NCBI GenBank assembly: GCA_017558145.1
Contig: JAFYWF010000033.1
Span: forward strand, 1-41,594
Source: Lachnospiraceae bacterium
GTDB taxonomy: Bacteria; Bacillota; Clostridia; Lachnospirales; Lachnospiraceae
Length of the DNA stretch: 41,594 bases
Reading direction: 5' to 3'
The translations under genes were made by a program, and so were the position numbers. Under the pieces are notes generated by a model. The model searched no databases. It was not told where the DNA came from and worked only from the letters and a program-made list of their open reading frames with translations. Below are positions 26,753 through 35,706 of this stretch, one piece after another (the stretch's first letter is position 1; every line of letters starts with the position of its first letter).

Positions 26753-27934
26753 TTAATTTTCTAATTGCACCAGCACCTGAGTATCATCAAACTTATCCGG
26801 ATACGTACCGGAAGGGTAAATTTGTACCGTAGCTTTATAAAGTGGATCCACTTTATTTAACTTTCCAAGCAAGGACTGTGGACCACCATCAACAAAACCT
26901 AATAATGCCCCCACATCGTCCGATGCTACTTCAATTCCATTTTTAATATATCTACATTGCAAAGCGTCTTTTTCATCCGCTTTTGTATTATCATATAAAT
27001 ACTTTCCGACATTGGTTTTCAACGTTACCTTTGGAACTGTAGAATCACTTAAGCCTGCCTCTTCACGGACAACCAGCGATGGAGCATAATGATTCACCAT
27101 ATCGCCTCTATCTACATCATATTTTTGCTTAATCAAATGTAAATTCACATTTACATCCTGTTTCATATCTACAACAAAGCAATCATAACTATTCGTTGCT
27201 ACAGATTTATAGTTAGGATAGTACATTAAATATATATTTTTTAAATCTGTCACAGTCTTTGTCATAACAGGTAGTGATGTTACATTGTCATCTTCACCAT
27301 AGGTAACAGCAATTTCAACTTTTGTCTTTCCTTCCTCAGCTTCTACCACTACATGAAAGGTTCTTTTTAGATTCCCGTTACCTTCTATATATTCCTCACC
27401 TTCTATTTCTGCATCTTTAGATTTTGGAAGAGAATATATCACATCTGTTTCTTCACTCATCTTATGAATATCTAATGTATATCCATCATTATAGGATTGT
27501 CCCGGAACTCCACGGTATCCGGAAGCATCCAATAAAATTCTGGCATCATACAAAATACCGTCTTCTTCAATTCCCCTAATTCCAAAAACATACTTATGAG
27601 ATGCTGTTTCTATAAACTCATCTCCATTCACAGATGATTTTTCTCCTGCTGCATTCTCTAATTCTTGGTGTTCCAAGTAACGACCCGGAAGATATAACTT
27701 GGTGTTTTCTTCCGTATCCAAATTTATCTGCCTACAAATATCCTCTACAGAAAATGCCTTTAATCCTTCCATCAAATTTTGACCTACAGTAGTAGCTCTA
27801 AGAACATGTCTAGCTTTGTAATTATTTCTGACAGAAACAATAAAACTATTCAAAAAAGGAGTTGTAATAAGGGCCAACATGGTAATAGCGACCAATAACT
27901 CAATTAAAGTCATACCTTTGTTATCTTTTTTCAT
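26753..27934 (-). CDS. Prepilin, PilV/GspI-like minor pilin
   Basis: A 393-residue prepilin with leader MKKDNKG and then MTLIELLVAITMLALITTPF, with Glu at mature +5. The conserved N-terminal helix continues through the tyrosine- and arginine-containing region, then a long C-terminal part without a recognised domain, about twice the usual size of PilV/GspI. It is the first of four consecutive pilin-like genes after pilO. The predicted order PilV-PilX-FimT-PilW fits a minor pilin set that builds a priming tip complex, though the order differs from that of secretion systems. Confidence 0.87.
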   Translation of the reverse strand: MKKDNKGMTLIELLVAITMLALITTPFLNSFIVSVRNNYKARHVLRATTVGQNLMEGLKAFSVEDICRQINLDTEENTKLYLPGRYLEHQELENAAGEKSSVNGDEFIETASHKYVFGIRGIEEDGILYDARILLDASGYRGVPGQSYNDGYTLDIHKMSEETDVIYSLPKSKDAEIEGEEYIEGNGNLKRTFHVVVEAEEGKTKVEIAVTYGEDDNVTSLPVMTKTVTDLKNIYLMYYPNYKSVATNSYDCFVVDMKQDVNVNLHLIKQKYDVDRGDMVNHYAPSLVVREEAGLSDSTVPKVTLKTNVGKYLYDNTKADEKDALQCRYIKNGIEVASDDVGALLGFVDGGPQSLLGKLNKVDPLYKATVQIYPSGTYPDKFDDTQVLVQLEN

Positions 27935-28013
27935 GTTGTCCTCCCTTCAAAATTTACAATTCCTATCAATACTCATACCTACGAATTTCTTCCAATCCGA
28001 CGTATCTTGTTTT

Positions 28014-28772
28014 TTATTCTTCTACTTCTTCTGCCACTACATTCCCGCTTAACTCTCCAAAAATACAATCGATACCATGAGCTAAGCCTGTAACAGTTGG
28101 CTGATTATATTCTTTTCCTGTTCCACTTAAAGTAAAATAATTAATGGTCATAGAACCTGCCAAATTTCCTGTATTTTCATTAAATACCAACGAAACATTA
28201 TCTATGTTTTTTCTTGCTTCATGTTCTACAATATCTTCAATGATATCTTTTAAGCCATCATAAGTAACAGAATAGGATACTTCACTTTCTACTTTTCCCA
28301 AAAACATATTATCTGTATCAGGAATGGAACCATCATTTACATATCCGTAAGCTGCAACCACACCTGTAACATCATCAATTGACTTTAAAATATCTGCTTC
28401 CTGAGGTGCATTGATTTCTACATATTCTTTCCCGGGAATGGTAACTGTATTTACATAACTCCCTGTCATTTGTTCTAAATTTTTCATATAAAGAATAGCA
28501 TCTTCAGAAATCATATCTGCAGGAAATTTTTCAATAATATCAACCATAGTTTTCTGCATTTCATCCGTATCTGCCACATATTGCTCCTTGGAAGCTTCTA
28601 TATTTTCTAACGCTTCGATCTGACTTTCTAATGCTGAATTCTGTTTTTTTAGATTTTCTGTTTCTTCTTTTAAAGTTTGATATCCAAAATAATAGGAAAC
28701 AGCTACAAAAACAATTCCAAGAAGAATCAAAAATAAGTTTTTTTCACGATTCGTAATTTTTATATTTCTCAT
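28014..28772 (-). CDS. pilO: Type IV pilus alignment protein PilO
   Basis: A 252-residue bitopic membrane protein. After a short cytoplasmic N-terminus it has one membrane helix (about residues 13-32, LFLILLGIVFVAVSYYFGYQ), a coiled-coil (about 35-75, with EETENLKKQNSALESQIEAL) and a ferredoxin-like C-terminal domain. This is the PilO layout. In pili PilO pairs with PilN to link the cytoplasmic PilM ring to the assembly platform. It lies 9 bases after the pilMN fusion gene, the order expected for pilMNO. A C-terminal region ending in GNVVAEEVEE is not conserved in the family. Confidence 0.85.
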   Translation of the reverse strand: MRNIKITNREKNLFLILLGIVFVAVSYYFGYQTLKEETENLKKQNSALESQIEALENIEASKEQYVADTDEMQKTMVDIIEKFPADMISEDAILYMKNLEQMTGSYVNTVTIPGKEYVEINAPQEADILKSIDDVTGVVAAYGYVNDGSIPDTDNMFLGKVESEVSYSVTYDGLKDIIEDIVEHEARKNIDNVSLVFNENTGNLAGSMTINYFTLSGTGKEYNQPTVTGLAHGIDCIFGELSGNVVAEEVEE

Positions 28773-28781
28773 TTCTTGCTC

Positions 28782-30440
28782 CTATTCTAAAATATCTGCT
28801 TCTCCGGCAACTAATCCAATGGAACTCATATCCACATCATCTTTTTTAGCATTTACATAATCTGCTGTTACTGCAAAACTAACCGTACCTGCTACGCCTT
28901 CTCCATTGGTATCAATAATTTCTTTGATATTAATATTTGTCAAACTTTCAAAAGTACGAAGTTGCAATAGGGCATCTGCTGCCTGTTGTTTTGTATTTAC
29001 CACAACACTAAATGCCACACCTTCTTTATTGGCCGCAAAGCTGGTTACGTACATATCCTTTGGCATTTTTGTTTCCATTTCTTCAATGAAATCCACTAAG
29101 CTTTCTGTTGGTAATACCGTATATTCATAAGCCTCTTCCAAATAGTTATACGCATTTTTAGTGGCAATATATTCTTGATATATGGGCACCATGTCACATA
29201 ATTCTTCTACCCTGGATGCATTTTTACTCTTTTTCACCTTTTCAGAAATATAAGGAATACCTCCCAAAGCTAATAAAACAAAAGATACTACCACACAAAC
29301 TGCAAGGAATATAACAACCTGATTTCCTTTTTTTTCTTTTCCTTCTTTTGAAAATTTCTTTTCATCTATTTTTTCTTCTACAAATCCGGACGGTAACAAT
29401 CCTGCACCCATACAGGAAATATAACGGTTAGCTTCTATGATATCCACATTTTTTTCCATCACATAATCAGATGTCAAAGTGAGATTAGAAGCTTCTACCC
29501 CCATACGATCCTTAATGTAGCTTGGAAGCCCATTGATACTGGCGCCTACACCGGTAATATAAATTTTAGCAATTGGCTTTCCTGCATTTCTGGAATTATA
29601 AAAGTCATAAATTCGACTGATACCACGCAAGGTAGGAGCAAATTCTTCTACCAATAAGTCAGCTAAAGAATCTCCTCCATAAAGAGGACCTGTTTCTCCT
29701 GACATAGCATCAAAGTAACTATGTTTCTTTAAAACTTCCAATACATCATGATATGAGAAATCTTTTGCTTCCATTTTCCGATAACAATCTACTACCGCAT
29801 TGACACCGTAAGAAATGGTTCTTTGTAATACAAGATTTCCTTCATCCATAATGGTAATCATACTGGAGCCACCATCAACCTTAATTATCATGGAAACTCC
29901 GGTATTACATTCATGCTTTGCAATCTTGTATACACTATTTCCGTTGTAGTCATAAGCCACAATATTTAATCCTGCAGCTTCTGCCAAAGCTTCATAGCCC
30001 TCTAACATAGATTTGGCAACTGCCATTACCATCAATTTGTATTTTTCTTCTCCGGCTTCATCTTTCACGGTTTCCATAATCATGTAGCCCAATTCATATT
30101 GGGTTAAATCTACCGGGAAATAATCGGATGCATTCGCTTCCACCAAAGCCGGGATACGATTCTCTTTTACCTTTGGAATAAAAATTTCACGACTGGCTAT
30201 TTTCGAAGAAGCAATGGAAAAAATCACTTGCTTTGCTTTGATTCCACTCTGCGAGATTTTTTTCTTAAATGCTGCTGCATATTCCGGTGATACCGTAAGT
30301 ACACCATCATTAAAAGCTCCTACCGGAGTTTCTACTGCAGCAAAATGATATACTTTGGGATTTTTCACTTTATAATCCACTTCTACAAATCTCGTATATC
30401 TGCCTCCAACTTCTACACAAATTACTTTTTTGCTAGCCAT
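28782..30440 (-). CDS. pilMN: PilM-PilN fusion (actin-like inner-membrane ring protein joined to its membrane partner)
   Basis: A 552-residue fusion of two pilus assembly proteins that are usually separate. Residues 1 to about 350 are PilM-like, of the actin/FtsA ATPase fold: VEVGGRYTRFVEV (phosphate 1 region), IKVDGGSSMITIMDEG (phosphate 2) and YITGVGASINGLPSYI (adenosine-binding). One membrane helix follows (about 377-398, VVIFLAVCVVVSFVLLALGG), then a coiled-coil and a PilN-like domain outside the membrane (about 410-540). In two-protein systems a short INLLP-type motif on PilN docks into PilM; the fusion makes that unnecessary, and no such motif is visible. Fused pilMN is also known in the Clostridioides difficile pilus cluster. 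It is followed 9 bases later by pilO. Confidence 0.88.
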   Translation of the reverse strand: MASKKVICVEVGGRYTRFVEVDYKVKNPKVYHFAAVETPVGAFNDGVLTVSPEYAAAFKKKISQSGIKAKQVIFSIASSKIASREIFIPKVKENRIPALVEANASDYFPVDLTQYELGYMIMETVKDEAGEEKYKLMVMAVAKSMLEGYEALAEAAGLNIVAYDYNGNSVYKIAKHECNTGVSMIIKVDGGSSMITIMDEGNLVLQRTISYGVNAVVDCYRKMEAKDFSYHDVLEVLKKHSYFDAMSGETGPLYGGDSLADLLVEEFAPTLRGISRIYDFYNSRNAGKPIAKIYITGVGASINGLPSYIKDRMGVEASNLTLTSDYVMEKNVDIIEANRYISCMGAGLLPSGFVEEKIDEKKFSKEGKEKKGNQVVIFLAVCVVVSFVLLALGGIPYISEKVKKSKNASRVEELCDMVPIYQEYIATKNAYNYLEEAYEYTVLPTESLVDFIEEMETKMPKDMYVTSFAANKEGVAFSVVVNTKQQAADALLQLRTFESLTNINIKEIIDTNGEGVAGTVSFAVTADYVNAKKDDVDMSSIGLVAGEADILE

Positions 30441-30576
30441 GTTTTTTTGTTCCTTTCACTTTTTCTATGACAAACTATTATTTTTCTTTCGTTACAAAAT
30501 TTCTGAATTCTCACGATTCCTTTGTTTCATTTAAAACATCACAAACTGAATTTTTGTTGACATGTTCCCTATATTT

Positions 30577-31332
30577 TTAAAAAAACAAATTCATATACCA
30601 CGCTATCATTCCCTCACCCCACAACAATGCAATTAAAATACCTGCTGCTAAATAGGGACCTAACGCCAACACATGATCTGCCTTTGTTATTTTCATCCTT
30701 ATACTATGTATGATACTACCTAAAATACAGGCCAAAAGAAAAGCCAAAATATTCGCCTTGACTCCTAAAAGTAATCCGCTAACGGCCATGAGTTTAATAT
30801 CTCCACCACCGATACCTTTTCCCTTGGTTACCTGATATAGCACAAAAAGTCCTGCACTTACACTAAGAAAGCCAAGACTATAATTCCAAAACTTCTGATA
30901 ATTGAGCCCTAAATGTATCAGTCCCAATACCAAAATACAGTAATTAATTCCTATCGGAATTTCTAAGATTCTAAAATCAATCACACTGAGAGTCAAAAGT
31001 GCTGATGCAAACAGGCAATAAATAATACTGTTCATATTCACACCTTTGACACCTACAATGAGACAATATAATATTCCGTTGATTACTTCTATCACAGGAT
31101 ACTGGATAGATAGCTTAACACCGCAATAGCGGCATTTTCCTTTTAATGCAAGGAAACTAAATACGGGAAACAAATCATACCACTTTAAAATATGCCCGCA
31201 TTTCATACAGTGAGAACTTGTCTTAACAATATCCTCACCTAACGGAATTCTGTAAATGCATACATTTACAAAACTCCCTATCACAATCCCATAAAGGAAA
31301 ACAAATATGTAAAGTGGTATTAAAGTTTGCAT
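30577..31332 (-). CDS. pilD: Prepilin peptidase/N-methyltransferase PilD
   Basis: A 251-residue polytopic membrane aspartyl protease that trims the basic leader from prepilins and methylates the new N-terminus. The N-terminal cytoplasmic part starts with GSFVNVCIYRIP, the usual family sequence, and has two CxxC pairs (CMKCGH and CRYCG), which bind zinc. The catalytic aspartates are in SVIDFRILEIP and GGGDIKLM. About seven membrane segments are present. It is the only prepilin peptidase gene in the cluster and would be expected to process all five pilin-like proteins here. Confidence 0.95.
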   Translation of the reverse strand: MQTLIPLYIFVFLYGIVIGSFVNVCIYRIPLGEDIVKTSSHCMKCGHILKWYDLFPVFSFLALKGKCRYCGVKLSIQYPVIEVINGILYCLIVGVKGVNMNSIIYCLFASALLTLSVIDFRILEIPIGINYCILVLGLIHLGLNYQKFWNYSLGFLSVSAGLFVLYQVTKGKGIGGGDIKLMAVSGLLLGVKANILAFLLACILGSIIHSIRMKITKADHVLALGPYLAAGILIALLWGEGMIAWYMNLFF

Positions 31333-31463
31333 GTTGTTTTCCTTTCTGAGAGTGATTAGATTTTATTTAACTTCATATTAACTACCATTTTTCAAACATC
31401 AATATAATAATTTACTTGTTTAGTATCTTTCAAAAATAGACTACTATCTGTTACATTGATGCA

Positions 31464-31916
31464 TTACTTACTCAATCTTCCTTCAAAATCAGAGTATTTA
31501 ATTACGTCATCAGCATCCTCCTCAGAAATGGTAAATTTTACTGTGCCTTCTTTTTGCACTGTACCTGTAATAATAAATTTTTTAAAATCAGCACTTCTTG
31601 TTGTGTAATTACCAATAACTGCAAATAATTCTTTTTTAACATCATCTGCCGGTGTTGCATCAAAACTTAAATTACCATCTGTAAAGGTTGCTACCATTGT
31701 ATCATTTTCTTTCATTTTAAACTGTGGTTCCATTGCAGTAACTTCCATAGCAATCATAATAGAATCAATCGCCTGAATATCTGCAGATTTTCTGGATTTT
31801 TCCACATATCTTAAGTATGCAGGTGCTAATACCCCTACCAAAACTGCCATAATAGCAATTACGATAATTAATTCTACTAACGAGAATCCTTTGTTGTTCA
31901 TTTTTTTGTTTTTCAT
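31464..31916 (-). CDS. pilA: Major type IV pilin
   Basis: A 150-residue prepilin with leader MKNKKMNNKG and the mature start FSLVELIIVIAIMAVLVGVL, with Phe at +1 and Glu at +5, the classical major pilin signature. The helix continues through YLRYVEKSRKSADIQAIDSI, then a compact, acidic C-terminal domain without cysteines, so no disulfide D-loop. The small size, classical N-terminus and position between pilC and pilD mark it as the likely main shaft subunit. About 127 bases of non-coding sequence precede it and 131 follow it, larger than the other gaps, which is common for a gene whose mRNA level is set separately. Confidence 0.93.
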   Translation of the reverse strand: MKNKKMNNKGFSLVELIIVIAIMAVLVGVLAPAYLRYVEKSRKSADIQAIDSIMIAMEVTAMEPQFKMKENDTMVATFTDGNLSFDATPADDVKKELFAVIGNYTTRSADFKKFIITGTVQKEGTVKFTISEEDADDVIKYSDFEGRLSK

Positions 31917-32009
31917 GTCTTTTTCTGCCTTTCTTGTTTCATTTTATCCTCTTCACTTCTGCTTTCGTTCCAGAAATGAATAAGTTCATCTTAAAGTATT
32001 CCTACACAT

Positions 32010-32031
32010 GGAAATGCTGTATATCATTTCC
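32010..32031 (-). repeat. Intercistronic hairpin between pilC and pilA
   Basis: GGAAATG (32010-32016) and CATTTCC (32025-32031) form a 7-bp stem with an 8-base loop 13 bases after the pilC stop. It has no T-run, so it is unlikely to be a terminator; an RNA-processing or stabilising role for pilA mRNA is possible. Confidence 0.35.
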
Positions 32032-32043
32032 CAAACATTAGGA

Positions 32044-33258
32044 TTATAAAGTATTCAACGCATCGTACATGGACATCATCGGTAAAATAACGGATAATAC
32101 CAAGAATCCTACAATCAAAGCCAATACGATGATTACCAATGGTTCGATTGCTGCCATCAGGGCTTGTACCGCAAGTTCTACTTCTTCATCATAATAGTCT
32201 GCTAATTTTGTCAGCATTTCTTCTGTGGTTCCTGCTTCTTCCCCAATTTTCATCATATGATGCACCATAGGTGGGAAAATTCCACTTTCTTTGATTGGCT
32301 CTGATAGAGGAACCCCCATCATAATCTGTTCTTTTGCCTCAATCAAAGATTCTTTTACTAAAACATTATCCATGGTATCTGCCACGATATCCACTGCTTC
32401 CACCAGCGGAATACCGGTGGAAACCATAGTTCCAATGGTACGCGCCATGTTAGCAGATGCTGTTTTTACTACCAAGTTTTTTACGATAGGAATTCGAAAC
32501 TGAATTTCTGCCCATACATGCTTACCATTCTCCGTAGTCAAGTAGGCTTTTGTTACCAGCACCACTAGTACTACAAGTAGCAAAAGGAATAACCAGTTCC
32601 TTTGCAAAAACTGACTCATGGCCATAACCAATACCGTAATAGCAGGTAGTGTTGCATCCAAGGTCTCAAACATTTCTGCGTAGGATGGAATAACAACCAA
32701 TAACATAACCACAATTACCCCAAGGGCTACCAAGCCTACAATAATCGGATATATCATAGCTTTTTTCATCAACCCCTGATTTTTTGCAGTTTTTTCAAAT
32801 TGCACACTCATTCGATCCATAGCATGATCCAGACTTCCGGAAGCCTCTCCTGCAGCCACCATATTAATAAGGAGGTTCGGGAAAATCTTCGGATACTGTC
32901 TCATGGAAGAGGCCAAGCTTTCTCCTTTTTCCAGGTTAACGCGAACCCCTTCAACTGCATTTCTTAAGGCTTTGTTTTCTGTCTGCTCTGTTAGCATCTT
33001 CATAGCTTCAATAATGCTGACTCCTGCTTTTGTCATACTGACAAACTGCCTACAAAACACACTTAAATCTCTGGCACTGGGTTTTCTTTCAAAACTTAAA
33101 TCAATATCTTGGGTCCAAACACTTTGTTCCACGATCTCCAGTGGAATCATTCCCATGGCTTTGACTTCTCTTTTTACTTTTTCTTTATCCTCAGCGTTGA
33201 TACTGCCTTTTACTTCGACTCCACTTTTATCAATCGCTGTATATCCAAAATTAGGCAT
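32044..33258 (-). CDS. pilC: Type IV pilus inner-membrane platform protein PilC
   Basis: A 404-residue platform protein of the PilC/GspF family. After an N-terminal region with FGYTAIDKSGVEVKGSI, it shows two homologous cytoplasmic helix bundles (about residues 65-165 with RQFVSMTKAGVSIIEAMKML, and 265-370 with ARTIGTMVSTGIPLVEAVDI) and three membrane segments (about 168-190, 215-235 and 375-398). The bundles bind PilB and transmit its motion to the growing pilus. GEASGSLDHAMDRM and GEEAGTTEEMLTKLADYYDE, the repeated GEE/GEA motifs, are typical. It lies 17 bases after pilB. Confidence 0.96.
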   Translation of the reverse strand: MPNFGYTAIDKSGVEVKGSINAEDKEKVKREVKAMGMIPLEIVEQSVWTQDIDLSFERKPSARDLSVFCRQFVSMTKAGVSIIEAMKMLTEQTENKALRNAVEGVRVNLEKGESLASSMRQYPKIFPNLLINMVAAGEASGSLDHAMDRMSVQFEKTAKNQGLMKKAMIYPIIVGLVALGVIVVMLLVVIPSYAEMFETLDATLPAITVLVMAMSQFLQRNWLFLLLLVVLVVLVTKAYLTTENGKHVWAEIQFRIPIVKNLVVKTASANMARTIGTMVSTGIPLVEAVDIVADTMDNVLVKESLIEAKEQIMMGVPLSEPIKESGIFPPMVHHMMKIGEEAGTTEEMLTKLADYYDEEVELAVQALMAAIEPLVIIVLALIVGFLVLSVILPMMSMYDALNTL

Positions 33259-33275
33259 CCTTTTTCCTCCCTTTT

Positions 33276-34982
33276 TTATTCTTCAAAGGATACTTTCATC
33301 ATTTCACTAAAGGAAGTGGTTCCATCCAATACTAATTCTGTAGCACTCATGCGAAGAGTATACATTCCCTCTTTTAAGGCTTCTTTCTTAATATCCTCTG
33401 CATCTCCGCCTTTGCTGATAATACTCTTTAGCTTTGGTGAAATCTGCATAATTTCATAGACACCAATTCTGCCTTTGTATCCGGTATTGTCACATCTGCC
33501 ACAACCATTTGGTTCGTAAAGTTCCACCGCTTCTGCTGCAGAACGTTTTAAAATCATTTTTTCTTCCGGATTTGCCAAACGTTTTTTACGACAAGCAGGA
33601 CACAATCTTCTTACCAATCTCTGTGCAATCACCCCTACCATGGAATCTGCAATTAAATAACTGTCAATTCCCATGTCAATTAAACGGGTGATGGTACTGG
33701 CTGCTGAATTTGTATGTAATGTACTTACTACCAAGTGACCGGTAATGGAAGACTGCACAGCAATCTGAGCCGTTTCTTTATCTCGAATTTCCCCAATCAT
33801 AATAATATCCGGGTCTTGACGAAGAATAGAACGAAGCGCAGATGCAAAAGTAAGATTCGCTTTTGGATTTACCTGAATCTGATTTACACCATCCAAATTT
33901 GCTTCCACAGGATCTTCTACTGTAATAATATTCACCTGCGAAGTATTTAATTCATTTAAAGCAGTATACAGTGTGGTAGATTTACCACTACCGGTAGGAC
34001 CGGTTACCAAAATAATACCATTTGGATTTTTCAAAATATGATTAAACAGCTTCAAATCTCTTTCATTTAAGCCAAGCTGTGCTTTATCACGTGTTAACGC
34101 ATTCTTCGATGCAATACGAAGTACTATCTTTTCCCCGAAAACAGTAGGAATAATAGAAGCACGAATGTCATATTCCATACGATTTACCACTTGGGTAATA
34201 CGACCATCCTGCGGCTTTCTTTTTTCTGTAATATCCATGCCACCTATAATTTTAATACGAGCAGAAAGCGCTGGTAATAATTTAGTGGAATAGGTGGCTT
34301 TTTCATAAAGAGTACCATCAATACGATAACGAACTCGAATCTGTCGTTCCATAGGTTCAATATGGATGTCGGAAGCTCTCTGCAATACTGCCTGATCAAT
34401 TAAGTTCTTTACCAACTGAACAATTGGAGAATTGTTAATATCTTCACTATACATATCCTCCTGTTCCGCTAATTCATTTTCTTTATCTTTGGCATATTTC
34501 TCCAAAGCCTCTCTGTCACCCTGACCATAATATTGATCCAACGCCATTAAGATACTTTGTGACGTCGCAATTACCGGTTCAATCTGCATATTGGTAATAA
34601 TGGCAATGTCGTCAATTGCAAACATATCCATAGGATCTGTCATGGCAAGACGCAATACAGTCGCATCATATTTGGAATATTCAAAAGGCATTACCTTGTT
34701 GCTACGTAAAATCGTAGGTGATACCAAATTTAAAATTTCTTCCGGAATATTAACATTCTGAAGATCAATAATTTCTATATGATACTGATCGCTTAACGCA
34801 TGGGCAATCTGCTCTTCACTTACAAAGCCTTCATCTACCAAAGTTTCCCCTAATTTTCTTCCGCTTCCTCTTTGTTTTTGTAAGGCCACCTGTAATTGCT
34901 CTTCTGTAAGAACACCTGTTTCCACTAATAAGTCACCTAATCTGACTTTTTTACGTTTCATATCCATACTTGATTCCCCCAT
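33276..34982 (-). CDS. pilB: Type IV pilus extension ATPase PilB with MshEN c-di-GMP-binding domain
   Basis: A 568-residue hexameric ATPase that powers pilus extension. The N-terminus (about residues 15-67) is a complete MshEN double repeat: RLGDLLVETGVLTEEQ, L..AL..Q, then LGETLVDEGFVSEEQ, I..AL..Q. This is the motif by which MshE and related ATPases bind c-di-GMP. The ATPase core has Walker A GPTGSGKST (about 328), an Asp box, Walker B IIMIGEIRD (about 392), the His box TGHLVVSTLHTN and a zinc-binding tetracysteine, CPAC (about 460) with CGRC (about 495). The first ATG (34982) has AAGG at four bases; an ATG at 34967 has GGGGGA at seven bases and may be the real start. It is the first gene of the cluster, after the promoter at 35074-35102. 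Confidence 0.96.
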   Translation of the reverse strand: MGESSMDMKRKKVRLGDLLVETGVLTEEQLQVALQKQRGSGRKLGETLVDEGFVSEEQIAHALSDQYHIEIIDLQNVNIPEEILNLVSPTILRSNKVMPFEYSKYDATVLRLAMTDPMDMFAIDDIAIITNMQIEPVIATSQSILMALDQYYGQGDREALEKYAKDKENELAEQEDMYSEDINNSPIVQLVKNLIDQAVLQRASDIHIEPMERQIRVRYRIDGTLYEKATYSTKLLPALSARIKIIGGMDITEKRKPQDGRITQVVNRMEYDIRASIIPTVFGEKIVLRIASKNALTRDKAQLGLNERDLKLFNHILKNPNGIILVTGPTGSGKSTTLYTALNELNTSQVNIITVEDPVEANLDGVNQIQVNPKANLTFASALRSILRQDPDIIMIGEIRDKETAQIAVQSSITGHLVVSTLHTNSAASTITRLIDMGIDSYLIADSMVGVIAQRLVRRLCPACRKKRLANPEEKMILKRSAAEAVELYEPNGCGRCDNTGYKGRIGVYEIMQISPKLKSIISKGGDAEDIKKEALKEGMYTLRMSATELVLDGTTSFSEMMKVSFEE

Positions 34983-35073
34983 ATTACCTTCACAATCCTC
35001 TTTAACGACAATTGCGCTCTCTCTTTCATTACCTTCTTCTTATATTTTTCACGCACACAAACTCTCGTCAAAT

Positions 35074-35102
35074 ATTTTACTACTCTAAAGTGTAAAAATC
35101 AA
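35074..35102 (-). promoter_or_regulatory. Promoter of the type IV pilus cluster
   Basis: On the minus strand TTGATT (35097-35102), 17 bases, TAAAAT (35074-35079), giving a leader of about 85 bases before pilB. No c-di-GMP riboswitch signature was recognised in this leader. Confidence 0.6.
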
Positions 35103-35135
35103 TTTGTATTTTGCAATAAATCTACTTTTTTACTA

Positions 35136-35594
35136 CTAATATCTGTATATTTCATGAGAAACCAAATTATCGTCTTGATAACATAACTTCAAAGTAAAAA
35201 AGCCTGCATTTTCATCTAATAATCGAAAGAAAATCTTATCTCCTTCCCAAAGATGCAATTCTTCAATTTTTGATTTTTCTACCCACTCCAGGTTTCCTTC
35301 CTCACATTCTTTTATTTCACCTTCATACTCTGTGGCTGTAAATAAATGCATATATTCTGTTCCCCATTTATTGGAAATAAAAGTAATAAATCCTCGATAC
35401 TGAAATTGTTTTAAAACCAAACCTGTTTCTTCCCGAACTTCTCTTAACAGGCAATCTTCCGGACTTTCTCCCTCTTCCAGTTTTCCGCCTACCCCTACCC
35501 ACTTATCCTGATTAATATCATTTTCTTTTTTCACTCTATGCATCATTAAATAGCTTTCATTCTTTTCAATATAACAAAGGGTTGTTTGTTTCAT
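35136..35594 (-). CDS. Nudix hydrolase (MutT/8-oxo-dGTP diphosphatase-like)
   Basis: A 152-residue Nudix enzyme that cleaves nucleoside diphosphates linked to other groups; its best matches by eye are MutT-like 8-oxo-dGTP diphosphatases. The Nudix box is complete: GGKLEEGESPEDCLLREVRE followed by ETGL, with the metal-binding Glu residues in place. The protein starts MKQTTLCYIEKNESYLMMHR, as in the family. The frame is open to an ATG at 35618, but AAAGGAGATAGG precedes the ATG at 35594, which is the family-like start. A good -10 box (TATAAT on the minus strand, 35627-35632) lies upstream, with a poor -35. Its exact substrate is not predictable. Confidence 0.93.
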   Translation of the reverse strand: MKQTTLCYIEKNESYLMMHRVKKENDINQDKWVGVGGKLEEGESPEDCLLREVREETGLVLKQFQYRGFITFISNKWGTEYMHLFTATEYEGEIKECEEGNLEWVEKSKIEELHLWEGDKIFFRLLDENAGFFTLKLCYQDDNLVSHEIYRY

Positions 35595-35640
35595 GTTCCT
35601 ATCTCCTTTATTTATCATGTACGTCTATTATACTATAATA

Positions 35641-35675
35641 AAAAATGCCGAACTATATTTCAGTTCGACATTTTT
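35641..35675 (-). terminator. Terminator of the sdpRI operon
   Basis: AAAAATG-c-CGAACT and AGTTCG-a-CATTTTT form a 13-bp stem with one opposed mismatch and A/T tails on both sides, about 30 bases after the sdpI stop. Confidence 0.82.
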
Positions 35676-35706
35676 ACACAATATTTTCATAAATTACCAC
35701 TTTTTC

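Noticed and set aside
31333..31463. Promoter or terminator between pilA and pilD
   Set aside because: A TTGAAA box with an 18-base spacer to TATTAT and a distant CATCAAT/ATTGATG repeat are present, but neither is strong enough to call.
16635..34982. Horizontal transfer island carrying the pilus cluster
   Set aside because: No integrase, transposase, attachment-like repeats or visible change in base composition at the edges.
34983..35135. c-di-GMP riboswitch in the pilB leader
   Set aside because: No GEMM-type conserved segments could be found by eye; a covariance search would settle it.
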